Source: Lantana camara
Lineage: Eukaryota > Streptophyta > Magnoliopsida > Lamiales > Verbenaceae
Assembly: GCA_037501455.1 (NCBI GenBank)
Contig: CM074863.1
Coordinates: forward strand, 57,889,501-57,953,500
DNA: 64,000 nucleotides
Direction: 5' to 3'
How positions within the stretch are numbered: position 1 is the first letter of the stretch; each line of letters opens with the position of its first letter. The position numbers were made by a program, and so were the translations under genes. The notes under the pieces were generated by a model that had not been told where the DNA came from, did no database searches, and was given only the letters and a program-made list of their open reading frames with translations. This document shows positions 22,742-33,993 of this stretch, one piece after another.

Positions 22742-25700
22742 TCATTGCTCGCTCGGAAACAATTCGGGGTGAAACTTTCTCATCTTATCCTCCGTCTCCC
22801 ACGTAGCCTCTTCGGTTTTATCACTTCTCCAAAGAACCTTGACTAGTGGAATACGCCGATTTCGAAGTTCCTGAAATTTTCGATCCAATATCTTAATCGG
22901 CTTCTGAACGAAGGTGAGATCCGGTTCTAATTCCACTTCTTCAACCGGTAGAACCTCGGACTCGTCTCGATAATACTTTCGGAGCTGTGAAACAAGAAAC
23001 ACGTTATGAATTCCAGTCAAACTCGAAGGCAAGTCCAAACGATAGGCCGTATCCCCAATTTTCTCTAGAATCTCATATGGTCCCATATACCGAGGGTTTA
23101 ATTTTCCTCCTCGTCCAATCCTTGAGAACCCTTTTCGTGGGGAAGCCTTTAAGAAAACCCTATCTCCAATCTCAAACTCCAAATTCTTCCTCTGAAGATC
23201 TGCATAACTCTTTTGTCGATCCTGTGCGGCCTTCATCCGTTGTCTAATTATCTGGACCTTGTCAATAGCCTCTTGTACAGCCTTAGAGGGTTTTTCCTTA
23301 TTTTCCCCTCTTTTAATCCCTTCTTGCTTGGTCCAATTCCATTCCTCCAAGTCAAAGAACAACGGTGATCGACATTTACGTCCGTAAAGAACTTCATAAG
23401 GGGCCATTTCAATCGAGGCTCGATAGTTATTGTTGTAAGCAAACTCGATTAACGGTAACTGTTCATTCCAAGAGCTTTGAAAGTCCAATGCACATGCTCT
23501 CAACAGGTCCTCCAGATACTTAATCAACCTTTCTGATTGTCCGTCGGTCTGAGGATGGAAAGCTGTGTTGCATTGAAGCCTTGTTCCCAAACACTTCTGT
23601 AATTCTTGCCATAACCGTGAAGTAAATCTGGGATCCCGATCCGAGACAATACTAACAGGTACAACATGAAGCCTAACAATCTCATCATTGTATCTCTTGG
23701 CCAACTTACTCACTTTATCGGACATCCTGATAGCAAGAAAATGAGCCGATTTTGTCAACCTGTCCACAATAACCCAAATTCCATCGAAACCTCCTCTCAC
23801 TTTTGGTAATCCAGAAACAAAATCCATGGCTATTTGTTCCCATTTCCATTCCGGGATAGGCAATGGTTGAAGCAGCCCCGATGCCTTTTGATGTTCTGCC
23901 TTTACCACTTGACAAGTCATACAATGTTTCACGAATTGGATAACATCCCGTTTCAATCCATTCCACCAATAGAATTGCTTGAGATCCTTATACATTTTGT
24001 TCCCTCCGGGATGTATCGAATAGCCAGACCGATGGGCTTCCTCAAGAATAATCCTTTTTATCTCTTCCGGGACAACAACTCTATTCTTGAATCTTAGAAG
24101 TCCCGTATCATCAAACCCAAACGGACACTCTGAATCAGCTCGAGCTTTCTCAGCTAATTTCTGAACTTCGGGATCAATCCTCTGAGCATAAAATAATCTC
24201 TGTTTAAGATCTGGTTGAACCGTGATATTCCGAATGCTAGCCCTCAGTCTGAACAACTCATTCTCCTCTCCAATTTCCACTTTCACATTGGACACACTAG
24301 TTTTCCTACTAAGTGCATCCGTGACCAAATTGGCTTTGCCGGGATGGTATCGGATTGTACACTCATAATCCGCCAACAGTTCCATCCAACGCCGTTGTCT
24401 CTTATTCAATTCCTTTTGTGAGAATAAGTATTGGAGACTCTTGTGATCGGAAAAGACCTCGAACGAAATTCCATAAAGATAGTGTCTCCACTTAACCAAA
24501 GCAAAGATCACTGTCGCTAATTCCAAATCGTGAGTAGGGTAGTTCTGTTCATGCTCTTTCAATTTCCTTGAGGCATAGGCGATTACTCTTCCATTCTGCA
24601 TCAACACACATCCCAAACCTTCCTTTGAGGCGTCCGTATAAACTGTATAACCTTCTGTACCTTCGGGAAGTGCTAATACAGGAGCGGTGGTCAACTTCTC
24701 CTTTAAAAGTTGAAAGCTAGTCTCACATGCCTCATCCCACTCAAACTTAACCGCTTTCTTCGTCAATCGGGTTAAAGGAACAACAATCTTTGAGAAATCC
24801 TGAACGAATCTCCGATAGTAGCCTGCCAAACCCAAGAAACTCCTTACTTCTGAAGCATTTTTCGGGCTTTGCCATTGAATAACCGTCTCAATCTTAGAAG
24901 GGTCTACCTCCAAACCTTTCCTTGAGATAATATGGCCGAGAAATGCTACCCGATCAATCCAAAACTCGCATTTGCTAAACTTAGCATACAACCGATGTTC
25001 CCTTAAAGTGTCCAACACAATTCTGAGGTGCCTGGCATGATCCTCCGGAGTTCTCGAATAAACCAAGATGTCATCGATGAAGATTACCACAAACTTATCC
25101 AAATAGGGCCGGAAAATTCGATGCATCATATCCATAAAAGCGGCCGGAGCATTAGTCAATCCAAAAGGCATCACTACGAACTCGTAGTGTCCATACCGGG
25201 TGTTAAATCCCGTCTTCGGAATGTCCTCTTCCCGGATCTTCAATTGATAATATCCTTGTCTCAAGTCCAATTTTGAGTATACCCCCGAACCTTGTAACAT
25301 GTCGAATAAATCCTCAATATGGGGCAAAGGATACTTATTCTTTACAGTCATCCGATTAAGCTCCCGGTAATCTATACACATTCTTAAGGTTCCATCCTTT
25401 TTCTTAACAAAGAGAACCGGAGCACCCCAAGGTGACGAACTTGGCCGTATATATCCAACTTTGAGCAATTCTTCTAATTGAATCTTTAACTCTTTCAATT
25501 CGGCCGGTGCCATCCGATACGGAGTCCTAGAATACGGTGTGGATCCTGGATGTAAGTCAATAACAAATTCGATCTCACGGTCCGGTGGTAAAGAACTCAA
25601 ATTCTCCGGAAACACATCGGAAAAATCCTTAACAACCGCGGTATCCTCCAACTTCACTTGATCTTTCTGCCTATTAAGAAGGTAAGCAATAAATCCGTTT

Positions 25701-26506
25701 GCTCCTTCTCTCATCAACTTGTGAGCTTCCATATAAGACAAGAGAGATACCGTTCTTGATCCACTACCGATCACCAATTCATCACCCAAAATCACCTTCT
25801 TCGCAAAACAATCAACATTGGCCCGATGACTGGACAACCAGTCCATTCCCAAGATAACTCCATACCTCTTCATAGGAATAACAATTAAATCAGCCGGATA
25901 CTCTTTCCTTTCAATCAGAACTGAACACTCTCGAACCAACTGATCTATTTGAAGACTACCACTCAGTGGCGAACTCACCAAATAACAAGAAGAAAGACAA
26001 ATAACAGGCAAGCACAGAGTAGCAACTATATCACAAGAAATAAAGGAATGCGTGGCACCCGGATCAAAGAGTGCATAAATGCTCATGTTATGTATGCATA
26101 AGGTGCCTTCTACCACAGCTGTGGGATCAATCTCTGCATCTTGCTCTTCACCTTCGAGGGCGTAAGCACGAGCCTGAATCATTGGCCTTTGAACTCGTCT
26201 TTGAAATTCGGGGTTCTTGTAGGGACATGTTTTCGCCATATGGTCGCCTTTTCCACATATGAGGCACAATTTCAACCTTCTTCGACAATTATAAAAATTG
26301 TGAGTTGGTCCTCCACAATGTGTACAAGGAGCTTGAGCCAATCTCGCCTCGCTCGAACCTTGTCGATCCCTCGTTGGTGCAGGCAAAGCTTTTGGAACCG
26401 GTGGAGTTGGTCCTCCCATTCTTGGCTTCTTAAACGGACCCTTAGGAGGTGAACTAGCTTGAATCATCGGCCTCTTTCCCGAATTCGATCCGGAACCTCT
26501 TCCCAT
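22742..26506 (-). CDS. pol: chromovirus polyprotein: Gag zinc knuckles, protease, RT, RNase H, integrase, chromodomain
   Basis: An uninterrupted frame of 1254 codons. Domains in order: two CCHC zinc knuckles (residues 61-74 and 81-94, the Gag tail); aspartic protease (D148 in DPGATHSF); reverse transcriptase (about 310-520, with [12 protein letters not shown] and FIDD at 477-479); RNase H (about 618-735; D625, E662, D687); integrase with HHCC zinc site (H825, H832, C862, C865) and catalytic D895, D956, E992, the last pair 35 residues apart; GPY module (MGPYEIL, 1141); C-terminal chromodomain (about 1204-1250, LVKVLWR...EEATWE). The chromodomain and motif wording place it in Tekay/Del. All catalytic residues I can check are present except that the protease has D-P-G where D-S/T-G is usual. 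The ATG at 26506 is only the first Met after a stop: the frame is the 3' part of an original gag-pol frame. Expression would need read-in or use of this ATG. Probable functions are polyprotein cleavage, cDNA synthesis and integration, with the chromodomain steering to heterochromatin. Confidence 0.95.
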   Translation of the reverse strand: MGRGSGSNSGKRPMIQASSPPKGPFKKPRMGGPTPPVPKALPAPTRDRQGSSEARLAQAPCTHCGGPTHNFYNCRRRLKLCLICGKGDHMAKTCPYKNPEFQRRVQRPMIQARAYALEGEEQDAEIDPTAVVEGTLCIHNMSIYALFDPGATHSFISCDIVATLCLPVICLSSCYLVSSPLSGSLQIDQLVRECSVLIERKEYPADLIVIPMKRYGVILGMDWLSSHRANVDCFAKKVILGDELVIGSGSRTVSLLSYMEAHKLMREGANGFIAYLLNRQKDQVKLEDTAVVKDFSDVFPENLSSLPPDREIEFVIDLHPGSTPYSRTPYRMAPAELKELKIQLEELLKVGYIRPSSSPWGAPVLFVKKKDGTLRMCIDYRELNRMTVKNKYPLPHIEDLFDMLQGSGVYSKLDLRQGYYQLKIREEDIPKTGFNTRYGHYEFVVMPFGLTNAPAAFMDMMHRIFRPYLDKFVVIFIDDILVYSRTPEDHARHLRIVLDTLREHRLYAKFSKCEFWIDRVAFLGHIISRKGLEVDPSKIETVIQWQSPKNASEVRSFLGLAGYYRRFVQDFSKIVVPLTRLTKKAVKFEWDEACETSFQLLKEKLTTAPVLALPEGTEGYTVYTDASKEGLGCVLMQNGRVIAYASRKLKEHEQNYPTHDLELATVIFALVKWRHYLYGISFEVFSDHKSLQYLFSQKELNKRQRRWMELLADYECTIRYHPGKANLVTDALSRKTSVSNVKVEIGEENELFRLRASIRNITVQPDLKQRLFYAQRIDPEVQKLAEKARADSECPFGFDDTGLLRFKNRVVVPEEIKRIILEEAHRSGYSIHPGGNKMYKDLKQFYWWNGLKRDVIQFVKHCMTCQVVKAEHQKASGLLQPLPIPEWKWEQIAMDFVSGLPKVRGGFDGIWVIVDRLTKSAHFLAIRMSDKVSKLAKRYNDEIVRLHVVPVSIVSDRDPRFTSRLWQELQKCLGTRLQCNTAFHPQTDGQSERLIKYLEDLLRACALDFQSSWNEQLPLIEFAYNNNYRASIEMAPYEVLYGRKCRSPLFFDLEEWNWTKQEGIKRGENKEKPSKAVQEAIDKVQIIRQRMKAAQDRQKSYADLQRKNLEFEIGDRVFLKASPRKGFSRIGRGGKLNPRYMGPYEILEKIGDTAYRLDLPSSLTGIHNVFLVSQLRKYYRDESEVLPVEEVELEPDLTFVQKPIKILDRKFQELRNRRIPLVKVLWRSDKTEEATWETEDKMRKFHPELFPSEQ

Positions 26507-26892
26507 TGGAGCTCTAAAAATCGGATCCTTCTTCTTGAATTCCTCCTCTTACGTAGTAAACTGTCGGACTCTAGATATCCTCTCTAATCGAATCAACCAA
26601 CCTCCGAGACCGCATCGTCAATAGACCCGGAAAATCGAGGGGGGTTGTAGCTCAGAAACACCCCATGAGGGTCTCTATTATTATGGTTTGGTGGAGGCGC
26701 CGGTCGTTCTGCTTGTTGTGGTGGGGGAGCTTGAGCCCTCCTATGCTCGACATAGTTGAAAACTGCTTCCATGAAATTCCCCATATCCATCGGTGGTGCT
26801 TGTGGTTGGGGTGGAGGCGTAGGAGATCGGTCATGATGACGACGATGTCCTGGAGATCTCTCACGGCGTCTACGTGGAGGCATCCTGTTCAA
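26507..26892 (-). pseudogene. gag: chromovirus gag remnant, capsid region deleted
   Basis: Starts MNRMPPRRRRERSPGHRRHH and runs to NPPRFSGSIDDAVSEVG, the usual N-terminal part of a Tekay-type Gag. The frame then ends at a stop (26593); a one-base shift allows WLIRLERI to be read, followed directly by VRQFTT, a stop, and [14 protein letters not shown] leading into the pol frame. Most of the capsid domain, expected between these points, is missing. The frameshift, stop and internal deletion mean the element cannot make a normal Gag and would depend on capsid from a relative. Confidence 0.88.
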
Positions 26893-27077
26893 GAAACACT
26901 GAAATGCATGCTATTTTTAGTCCATGCATGCAAGTGCAATTAATTCGATCCAAATTCAAGATTTAAAGCACACAAGCACGTAAACAATGCATATGCAACA
27001 CATTGACAACTTGTTCCTAAAGCTGAACAACTTAACTAACTCAACACGACCCTAGAGCCCGGGTTTTGTAACCCTAA

Positions 27078-27089
27078 GCTCTGATACCA
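27078..27089 (-). other. primer-binding site for initiator tRNA-Met (chromovirus)
   Basis: Element-sense TGGTATCAGAGC, the standard plant tRNA-iMet PBS, lies eight bases inside the 5' LTR. The same site occurs at 44702 and 55837. Confidence 0.95.
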
Positions 27090-27877
27090 CATAAGGATGT
27101 AGCACCCGAGCATGAGGTACCACATCCCCCGCACCGGGACCCGACCCGTATATGAAATGGAAGTCCATACACGTGCCAAATCCACGGCGAACGGGGACAC
27201 AACACACACGCTATGCTAGGCGGGACTAACCCTTAAACCAATCAACTCAAGAAACATAAAATCAGAGTTACAATAAACGCGGAAGCAAGAATAACATAGC
27301 ATATATACAATGAGCCACCAAGCTCCAAAAACAGATATACAAGAGCATTCTAATATTCAACGGCGCTTAAGGCCTACAATAATCATAACGCTCCAAGCTA
27401 TACTTTGATCAAATACAAAAGTAATGAGAGTATGAACGTATGAGACTGAAAAGAAGTGCTAAACATAAATGCAAGACCTAGACGACTGGTATTCCCGCCT
27501 AGCACTCCTATACCTGCACAAAACAACTGAAAACAACCGGGTTCAGTCTAAAAGAGACTGGTGGGTATAAAACGGGGCATAAGATATATAATATCGCATA
27601 AATTAAACACATACATGCAAGCCCTGATCCCGTGTGAAGTTTGATAAGAATTTACCAAGTGGTTAAAACAAAAGAAAACATCCACGGGATTACGACATTC
27701 ATATTCATTCATAATTGATCATAAGGGTTTGTGGCCTGGCGAGTGGGCGTGCACAATCTCCAACCTACTCCTCGTGTAATCATAATCAATTATTCAATCA
27801 TTCATTATCATACATAAATCTTTTGTGCTCATAAATACATGATCATAATCATTCATATACACCTTCTTCCTCCGGGT

Positions 27878-27906
27878 GGTGGATGGGCTTGCAAGACCCG
27901 GCCACC
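27878..27906 (-). other. LTR hairpin (chromovirus 5' LTR)
   Basis: Same as the copy at 19840 with one arm base changed (plus-strand ACGGG to ATGGG), which adds a second mismatch. The CTTGCAAG loop is kept. Confidence 0.7.
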
Positions 27907-28572
27907 GGTTCATACATAGGCCAATGGGGGTACATGAATCCCCCAAGGGCACTCAGCTCCTATTCCTCGCTAAAACTCCTAGTGAGGGCCGGTACCACCA
28001 TGAAATCAATGACCATAAATGATATGAGGATGTCAAAACAATCAATCTCAAGCTTGGAATCAATCAAAACCAACAAGAATCGAAAGAGATCAGGAAAATG
28101 CCCAAAATACTCCATTTTCGGAAAAACAGTCCAGAATTGATGAAACCATGCTCAAATTCATGAATGAAAGGATGAAAATGATCAGAAATAAACATATAAT
28201 ACAATCCTAAACTTACCTTGTTGAATGGAAGAAGTTTGGATGAGATTTGAGCTCCAAAATCTCCAAGGGATGAAGGGTTACGGGACTGGAATGAAGAGCA
28301 GTAGCTTTGGCTGAGTTTTGGGGATTGTGAGAGGGTTAGATTGGTTAGGGCTTGATATGTCATGATAGGTGGTTGAGTTAGGGTTCTAAAGAATCAAACC
28401 ATGGTTAGTTTGGTTAGAGTTTGAATAAGATATGGCTAATTTTGCACAGCAAGGTCAAATTGGTCGCCGATTCGTTTTTCGGTTGGATTTCGGAGTTTCA
28501 AATTACTTAGGAAAAATATAAGGCTAAGTTTACTAAACTTGAATATTCGTTACGAGTTCAGCGGAGTTGACG

Positions 28573-28605
28573 GAACTCGAATCCGAGTTCCCGAGCTCAA
28601 GATAT
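28573..28605 (-). promoter_or_regulatory. conserved U3 island core (chromovirus 5' LTR)
   Basis: Identical core to 22077-22109. Being in the 5' LTR, this is the copy that would act on transcription of the element. Confidence 0.65.
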
Positions 28606-31069
28606 TAAATTCGGAACCAAGGGTATGCTAAGTGCTCGTTAGCCCCCGATTTGGTTCCTCGAATCAAATTAAATTCGTTGACATAACAAATAAATACGAA
28701 AACATAAACCGAGCATATAAGCATGTTCATAACACATATATTTACGACATACTATAAATTCGTGGCAATTCGATATCATTTCATACAAGAACGAAGCTCA
28801 AAATTAATAATATGCTCAAACCATGCAATTCATGCATAAATTATAAAATTCCATGCAAAAATTATAATTCCCATGCAAAATTTAAATAAATAAATAAATT
28901 CTAATATTAAATAAATTAAATTAGGTCACGTAATTAATTAACTAAAACATGATTAATTAACATAACACTTAATTAGCATAATCATTAAATTAATAATAAT
29001 ATAAATAAACATATACATATATATATTTATATTACGAAATATATATAGAATTAATAATATTAAATTAAAATATAATATAATATAATAAAATAAAATAATG
29101 ACAATTATAATAAAATTAAATATAAAACACGTAAAAACAATTAAATCGCGCAATTTGGTAAACACATACGTCGTACCTTTACGTCCGAAAAGTCGAGGCG
29201 TTACAAACATAACATTGAGAACGTCTCAAATTCATATAGAGAAATCACAACATTTCCGTACTTCTAAAATATCATTCAAGTTCATTTAGTCACATAAAAG
29301 ATTAGTTTCTAGATATTACACTAACACCCTGTCATATCTAAACACATAGTATAAATTCATCACATCGGCATTCAAATTGTAAATCGAAACATTCATGCAT
29401 ATCACAATCCATTCAACACATGTTTTCATATACGATTAGAATACATCTCGATCAACAAACCAACAATAACAAATTTATTTGCACTTAAAATAATTAATTC
29501 AAATAATCACAATTACGCAAAATAATTCGTAATAAATAGATCGAGTGTCCGATTAACGAAGGGAAAGTGGCGTTGAACTTACCACAACGAGAAGAACATT
29601 CTGACCAGACGCCGCTGGAAGGAAACCACTGTAGCTGCCGGAATTTGGCCTGACCGCCGCCGAAGGTCGCCGGAAAAATCCCGAAAAATCAGTCCTGAAT
29701 GAAGTCTTCGTACCCGTTCCGAATCCTCAATCAATTTCTGGAAATTCCAAGTCGATTGTCCTAGATCTGAAATCTAAGAACACAAAAACCCTAAATCTTC
29801 AAACTCAAATTACTTCCAAACCGGTGAACCAAAATGCGATCCGTAAAAGGCATTATCTTACCCATGACGAGCTCTTCGAAAGCCCTAAGGTGGCTAGCCG
29901 GAAAAATCCTCGGAGCTAGCGCCGCCGCTGCACAGCAGCGATCTGCCGCCAAACCTCCGAATCTGGAGTCGCATGATCAATGGCCACTAGTTCTCGTCGT
30001 TCCGAACAACTTTCGTGAAGAGCCCGAGACCAAAAGATGGTCGGAAAAGGCCCTCTTTGGCCGCCGAATAATCTGCCGCTGCCCACGTCGCCGGAACCAC
30101 CACCTAAGGCCAAGATCTGGTGAAATTGATGTCGGAAATGAACTCAGGGGGTCAAAAAACCTTGGAAACCATCAAGCCCCGTCGAAAAACCTTGGAAACC
30201 ATCAAGCCCCGGAAGCGGCGGAATTGCGCCGCTACAGTGACGGGCGCCGCCGCTGCGAACGTCAGACGCTGCACCGGGAAGTCCCCTTTCTGGGCATGGG
30301 GCGCGTGCATCAAGGAGATGGCCGGAAACCGCAGCGAAAGGCCGGCGAAGTGGCGGTGGTCCGACACCTCCACCGCTGCTACTGAAATCCTGAGATAACT
30401 CCGTCACCATTCATCATTAGACTATGAAATTGGTACTCTTGCGTACGTCTCGCCTAGATAATCGAAATGGACTATTCGTTTGTTGAATTCCGTCGAGAAA
30501 CGATCGAGTTATGGGCTCGTAACCGAAGCCGCGCATAGTACCCGCGGGAGAGAGAGTGGGAGAGGAGAGAGAGAGAAGAGAGAGAGAGAGAAAGGAGATT
30601 GGAGAAATGTGTCTTGTACATAAGCTATATACAACCGGGTATCCTTATCGCGTAGCAAAGACACATATCGCGTACAAATAATCGTAAATAAAATTGGTAA
30701 AGTTACGAATAAACATTCAAGCTCCGAATTAATTTTATAAATTAAAATGAAAGAGAGAGATTTACCATTTAGAGTTTAATTCAATTTAATTTTAGAAACC
30801 TTTCGTATAATTTAACTACACTTCGTAAACACATGATTGACAATTAATCTCAAGGAATTCAAGTAAACCGAAATTAAACAAGTTAAGTAACATGATGGAT
30901 TTAAAATCAACTTGACAATTATTTCATGGAATAAATTCGAATTATCACATATTAAATTGGATTTATATTAAATCACATAATCCAAGAACTCTTAAATTAA
31001 ACACACACAAGTGTAGAGACTTACTTGTTAATGTCGTCAGGACGCCCTTCGAGAATACAGGGCGTCACA

Positions 31070-31404
31070 GAGTCGGTGTGTGTCTCGCATTTGTTTCTAG
31101 CTTCTCTTTTGGGTCTCACACACACTCATAGTTATCTTTATGATCCTTATGTTATGTTTATGACTCGAGCGTACCTGATTAGGCCATGATGGCACGTAAT
31201 TGTTGTAAATACTTTATTTTTGGAGCTTGGTGGCTCATTGTGAATATTATATGATATATAATGCTTCCACTTAATCGTTTTCATTTGGATTAGTGTTATC
31301 CCTCTTATTTATATGGTTCAAGGGTTAGTCCCGCCTAGCATAGCGTGTGTGTGTGTCCCCGTTCACCGTGATTTAGCTCGTGTATGGATTAACCATTTCA
31401 GATT
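31070..31404 (+). mobile_element. plus-strand LTR fragment, right half (host of solo LTR B)
   Basis: Continues the LTR broken at 16876: TTTGGAGCTTGGTGGCTCATTGT and CCCGCCTAGCATAGCGTGTG are the reverse complement of the chromovirus LTR at about 19140-19290. It stops at AACCATTTCA before the GGGGGATGTGG end and joins LTR A2, so a deletion removed its last ~60 bp. Confidence 0.8.
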
Positions 31405-31759
31405 TACAACTCCAAACCTGCAAAGAAACAGAAAACAAACCGGGTTCAGTCTTTAAGAGACTGGTGGGTATAAAACAGGCATAAGTATAATATAAGATAG
31501 TATTTAAACATTCACATGCAAGTTATAATCCCAAATGAGGTTTTTAAAACATTTCCCAATTGGGTAAAATAAAGAAATCATCGAAAGGGATTATAACAAT
31601 CAATTTCCGTTAGGTCTTTCGTGGCCCGGCGAGTGGGCGTGCATTATCTCCGACCAACACCTTGTGTAATTCATTAAACATTCTTTCTTTCTTTCTTTTC
31701 AAGCATTACTTTCTTTCTTTGTGCACAATCATGATTACTTACACCTTCTTCCTCCGATT

Positions 31760-31788
31760 GGTAGACGGGTTAGCAAGACCCGGCCACC
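31760..31788 (-). other. LTR hairpin (LTR A2)
   Basis: Element-sense arms GGTGGCCGGG and CCCGTCTACC, where a C-to-T change keeps a G-U pair. The loop reads TCTTGCTAA, so the palindrome is imperfect as in LTR A. Confidence 0.6.
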
Positions 31789-32140
31789 TCCTTCATTGAC
31801 CAAAAGGGGTTACATGACTCCCCAGATGGCGCTCAGCGTCCATTCCTCGCTAACTCCTAACGAGGTCCGGTTACGCCGTACATTGGTTGGAACTAGTTTG
31901 AGGGATCACCGTCGGCCCATGCCTCCCCGGATAGCCACTCACCCTAAGTTCCTGGGCCCCATTATGTGCATTCATCCATTCATTCTCGCCAAAACATTCG
32001 GTAGGGTTCATAAAATAAAGGTTTTATGTTGCAATCATTTACTCTTAAAACGACTCTATATACATATATTAAATTTTGGCCGAAATCTTTACACGTTGGA
32101 AGTATAAAGGGTCATTTAGCTAAATAGTAAAGAAACCCAC

Positions 32141-32198
32141 CTGTTACACCTTACCGAACAATACCAATAAGAACCCGGCATCTCCGCCCTGGAGAAAA
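32141..32198 (-). other. putative mini-exon 2 (LTR A2), 58 nt
   Basis: Acceptor TCTTTTGCACAG and donor AACAG|GTGGGT on the minus strand. It lacks about 30 nt present in the LTR A mini-exon, but both splice signals are intact. Confidence 0.65.
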
Positions 32199-33008
32199 CT
32201 GTGCAAAAGACAATATGATGCACTCGTGAGACTAAAGACTCCAAATGAACCGTATATGATGCATGGCATGTTATGTACATGATATACTATGCTTAAAAGG
32301 TATAAATCATGTTATGATGTCATATAATCAAGTAATTCATTCAAACGTTCAATACATGGTGGTTTCATATTCATTAATTCTATATCTTTCAAGAATCACA
32401 TCAAAAAGAGCCATAAATTCCATATAGTAATCATAACACATACTACAACCTGTATACAAGGTATATGAGTCATAAAAGAAGGTAAAAATTATCATTTAGG
32501 GCTCCCAAATGAAGTAACGAAACATACATGCACATTAGGGAGCATTGAAGTCTTATTAGGTTACAACTCGTAAAATATTTATCAAAACTTCATGTAAATT
32601 CATAACATGTAAGTGAACATATAATACAATATGTTCACATAGAATATAAGTCATAAACGAAGGCATTACAAAGCACAAAACGAAGCATGAAAGTCATGCA
32701 CGCGAAGTTTAAATTAGAGAGATCACACTATTTAAATATTCTGCCACTTCGTTTTACAAAGTAACAATTAAGAAACATATTAATATATATATATAATATA
32801 CATGCATGCATACTTGCCAACAATTAAATGTAATTGGCCATGTCCTATATATAATATAATACGTAACATACATCTCTACACGAACTCGATAATTAAAAGA
32901 AGGAAAAAGATATGGGACAGCAGCAGACAACAAGCAACAATGCATGTATGCAACCAAAAGCTCGTGCAGACTACCCCAAAAATTCACAACTCGAAACTTT
33001 CCAAATTT

Positions 33009-33165
33009 TAGGTCGCGACCGTGACTTAAATTCAGTTTAAAAAGGGTCGCGGTCGCTACCATATTCTCCAGCAACAACTCCAGCAACTTCGTGTCAAAAC
33101 ATGGGGACAATCTGGTAGCGGGCGCGACCCAAAAACACCTTCACACGGTCGCGCCCGCGATGATT
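33009..33165 (-). repeat. palindrome cluster GGTCGCGACC type (LTR A2)
   Basis: Four GC-rich motifs: TAGGTCGCGACCGTGAC, GGGTCGCGGTCGCTACC, GGTAGCGGGCGCGACC and ACGGTCGCGCCCGCGA, spaced about 35-65 bp, in AT-rich DNA. Better preserved than the LTR A copies. Lies in putative intron 1. Confidence 0.75.
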
Positions 33166-33653
33166 TCCAACCCTGTTTTCCATCCATTTTTCCAGCAGCA
33201 GGGGGGGTCTTCCAAGCCATAAAGAATAGAAAAGAAGAAACAAAAATACGTAAAACAAAGCAGCAAAACTCACACATAAAAGCAGCAAAGTTCACGTAGC
33301 AACAAGACACAAAAATGGTTGGAGTTTGAACTCATTTTTTCAAGCTTTCAAGAAGTGCATCAATGGTGGTTCAAATCAAAATCATACGACACAAAATTCA
33401 TGCATTAAAAGGGAATAGACAAGTCACGAAGATCATAGATTCAGTCCCATATCAAGAAATATAACAAGAGCCAACAAGAATTCATCAAAATCATCTAAAC
33501 CCTACTATTCACTTTAAAGATCATAACATGCTCAATACTCCAAGAAATTCAGCAAATAAGTACTTAAAAGAGAGATAAGAAGATGTACAACAAGATCATA
33601 AACTTACCCCTTGAATTTGGTTGAATTAGGAAGAGATTGGAGCTTAAAATCCC

Positions 33654-33791
33654 TCAAGTGAATAGTAATGGAAATGGGACTGGAAAGCTGGAGTCAGACT
33701 GAGTTTCTCCTCTTTGTAGTAGGTATGGTTCGAATGGGAGTGGATAGGGGCTGATAGTGGGTTGAGTTAGGGTTCCAAAAAGTCCAACCAT
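33654..33791 (-). CDS. small leader ORF, 45 codons (LTR A2)
   Basis: Starts at ACCATGG in the leader: MVGLFGTLTQPTISPYPLPF, then FEPYLLQRGETQ. Shares MVG.....TL.Q.TI.PY.LP.EP with the ORF at 12096. Ends 46 nt before the splice donor. No known domain; may be an upstream ORF. Confidence 0.3.
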   Translation of the reverse strand: MVGLFGTLTQPTISPYPLPFEPYLLQRGETQSDSSFPVPFPLLFT

Positions 33792-33960
33792 GGTTAATTT
33801 GGTTAATTATGGTGAGAGTTATGTTTAAAATGGTAAAGTGTGGCAATTTAGCGGCCGTCTCGTTTTTCAGTTGAATTTCGGGGATTCAAATGGTCTTAGA
33901 AAAATATGAGGCTAAGTTCATTAAACCCAAATTTTCGTTACGAGTTCAACGAAGTTGACG

Positions 33961-33993
33961 GAACTCGATTCCGAGTTCCCGAGCTCAAGATAT
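33961..33993 (-). promoter_or_regulatory. conserved U3 island core (LTR A2)
   Basis: GAACTCGATTCCGAGTTC followed by CCGAGCTCAAGATAT, with GCTAATTGTTCATTAGCCCC beyond it. Confidence 0.65.

Larger units (their letters stand above)
19060..29205 (-). mobile_element. Tekay/Del-type chromovirus (Ty3/gypsy), complete ends, TSD AACAT
   Basis: A 10.1-kb element on the minus strand. Both outer ends have TG...CA termini and the duplication AACAT (19055-19059 and 29206-29210). The 3' LTR is 19060-22708, the 5' LTR 27098-29205, and the internal region 22709-27097 (4.4 kb). It has a PBS for initiator tRNA-Met, a PPT, a long pol frame with chromodomain, and a broken gag. The LTRs are near identical apart from a 1.57-kb deletion in the 5' LTR and a ~30-bp deletion in the 3' LTR, so insertion was recent. 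It lies inside solo LTR B and is the youngest element on this side of the window. Confidence 0.96.
27098..29205 (-). repeat. chromovirus 5' LTR with 1.57-kb internal deletion
   Basis: Matches the 3' LTR closely but lacks the segment corresponding to 19957-21529; the junction is at GGTACCACCATG near 27994. It keeps about 30 bp (around 28380-28410) missing from the 3' LTR. The deletion removes the mini-exon, palindromes and microsatellite but keeps the leader donor (exon end 28217), the hairpin and the acceptor (exon 3 from 27513). The two putative introns become one of 703 nt. Because both LTRs are copied from one template, the deletion arose after insertion. Confidence 0.93.
16877..31069 (-). 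mobile_element. solo LTR 'B', minus strand, TSD GAGTC, split by the chromovirus
   Basis: Starts TGTAACACCCCAAACGGAGG at 16877 and ends GGGCGTCACA at 31069. GAGTC flanks both ends (16872-16876 and 31070-31074), and the plus-strand host LTR resumes after the right copy. Removing the nested element (19060-29205 plus one TSD) leaves about 4.0 kb. No PBS, PPT or internal region, so it is a solo LTR. The U5 side closely resembles the D family (38815 onward), but the U3 end (element-sense TGTGACGCCCTGTATT) does not. Donor at exon end 29583 (TGTG|GTAAGT), mini-exon 18250-18322, acceptor TTAGTTGCAG|GT at 17371. The GC-rich block 29600-30400 lies in the leader/U3 part and holds overlapping chance ORFs. 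Confidence 0.92.

Noticed and set aside
27078..27089. tRNA gene
   Set aside because: Only the 12-base PBS complement of tRNA-iMet is present; no cloverleaf.
29834..30385. 183-codon ORF (plus strand), the second longest in the window
   Set aside because: It lies inside solo LTR B's GC-rich leader, antisense to the LTR, overlaps other ORFs on both strands, and has low-complexity composition and no recognisable domain.
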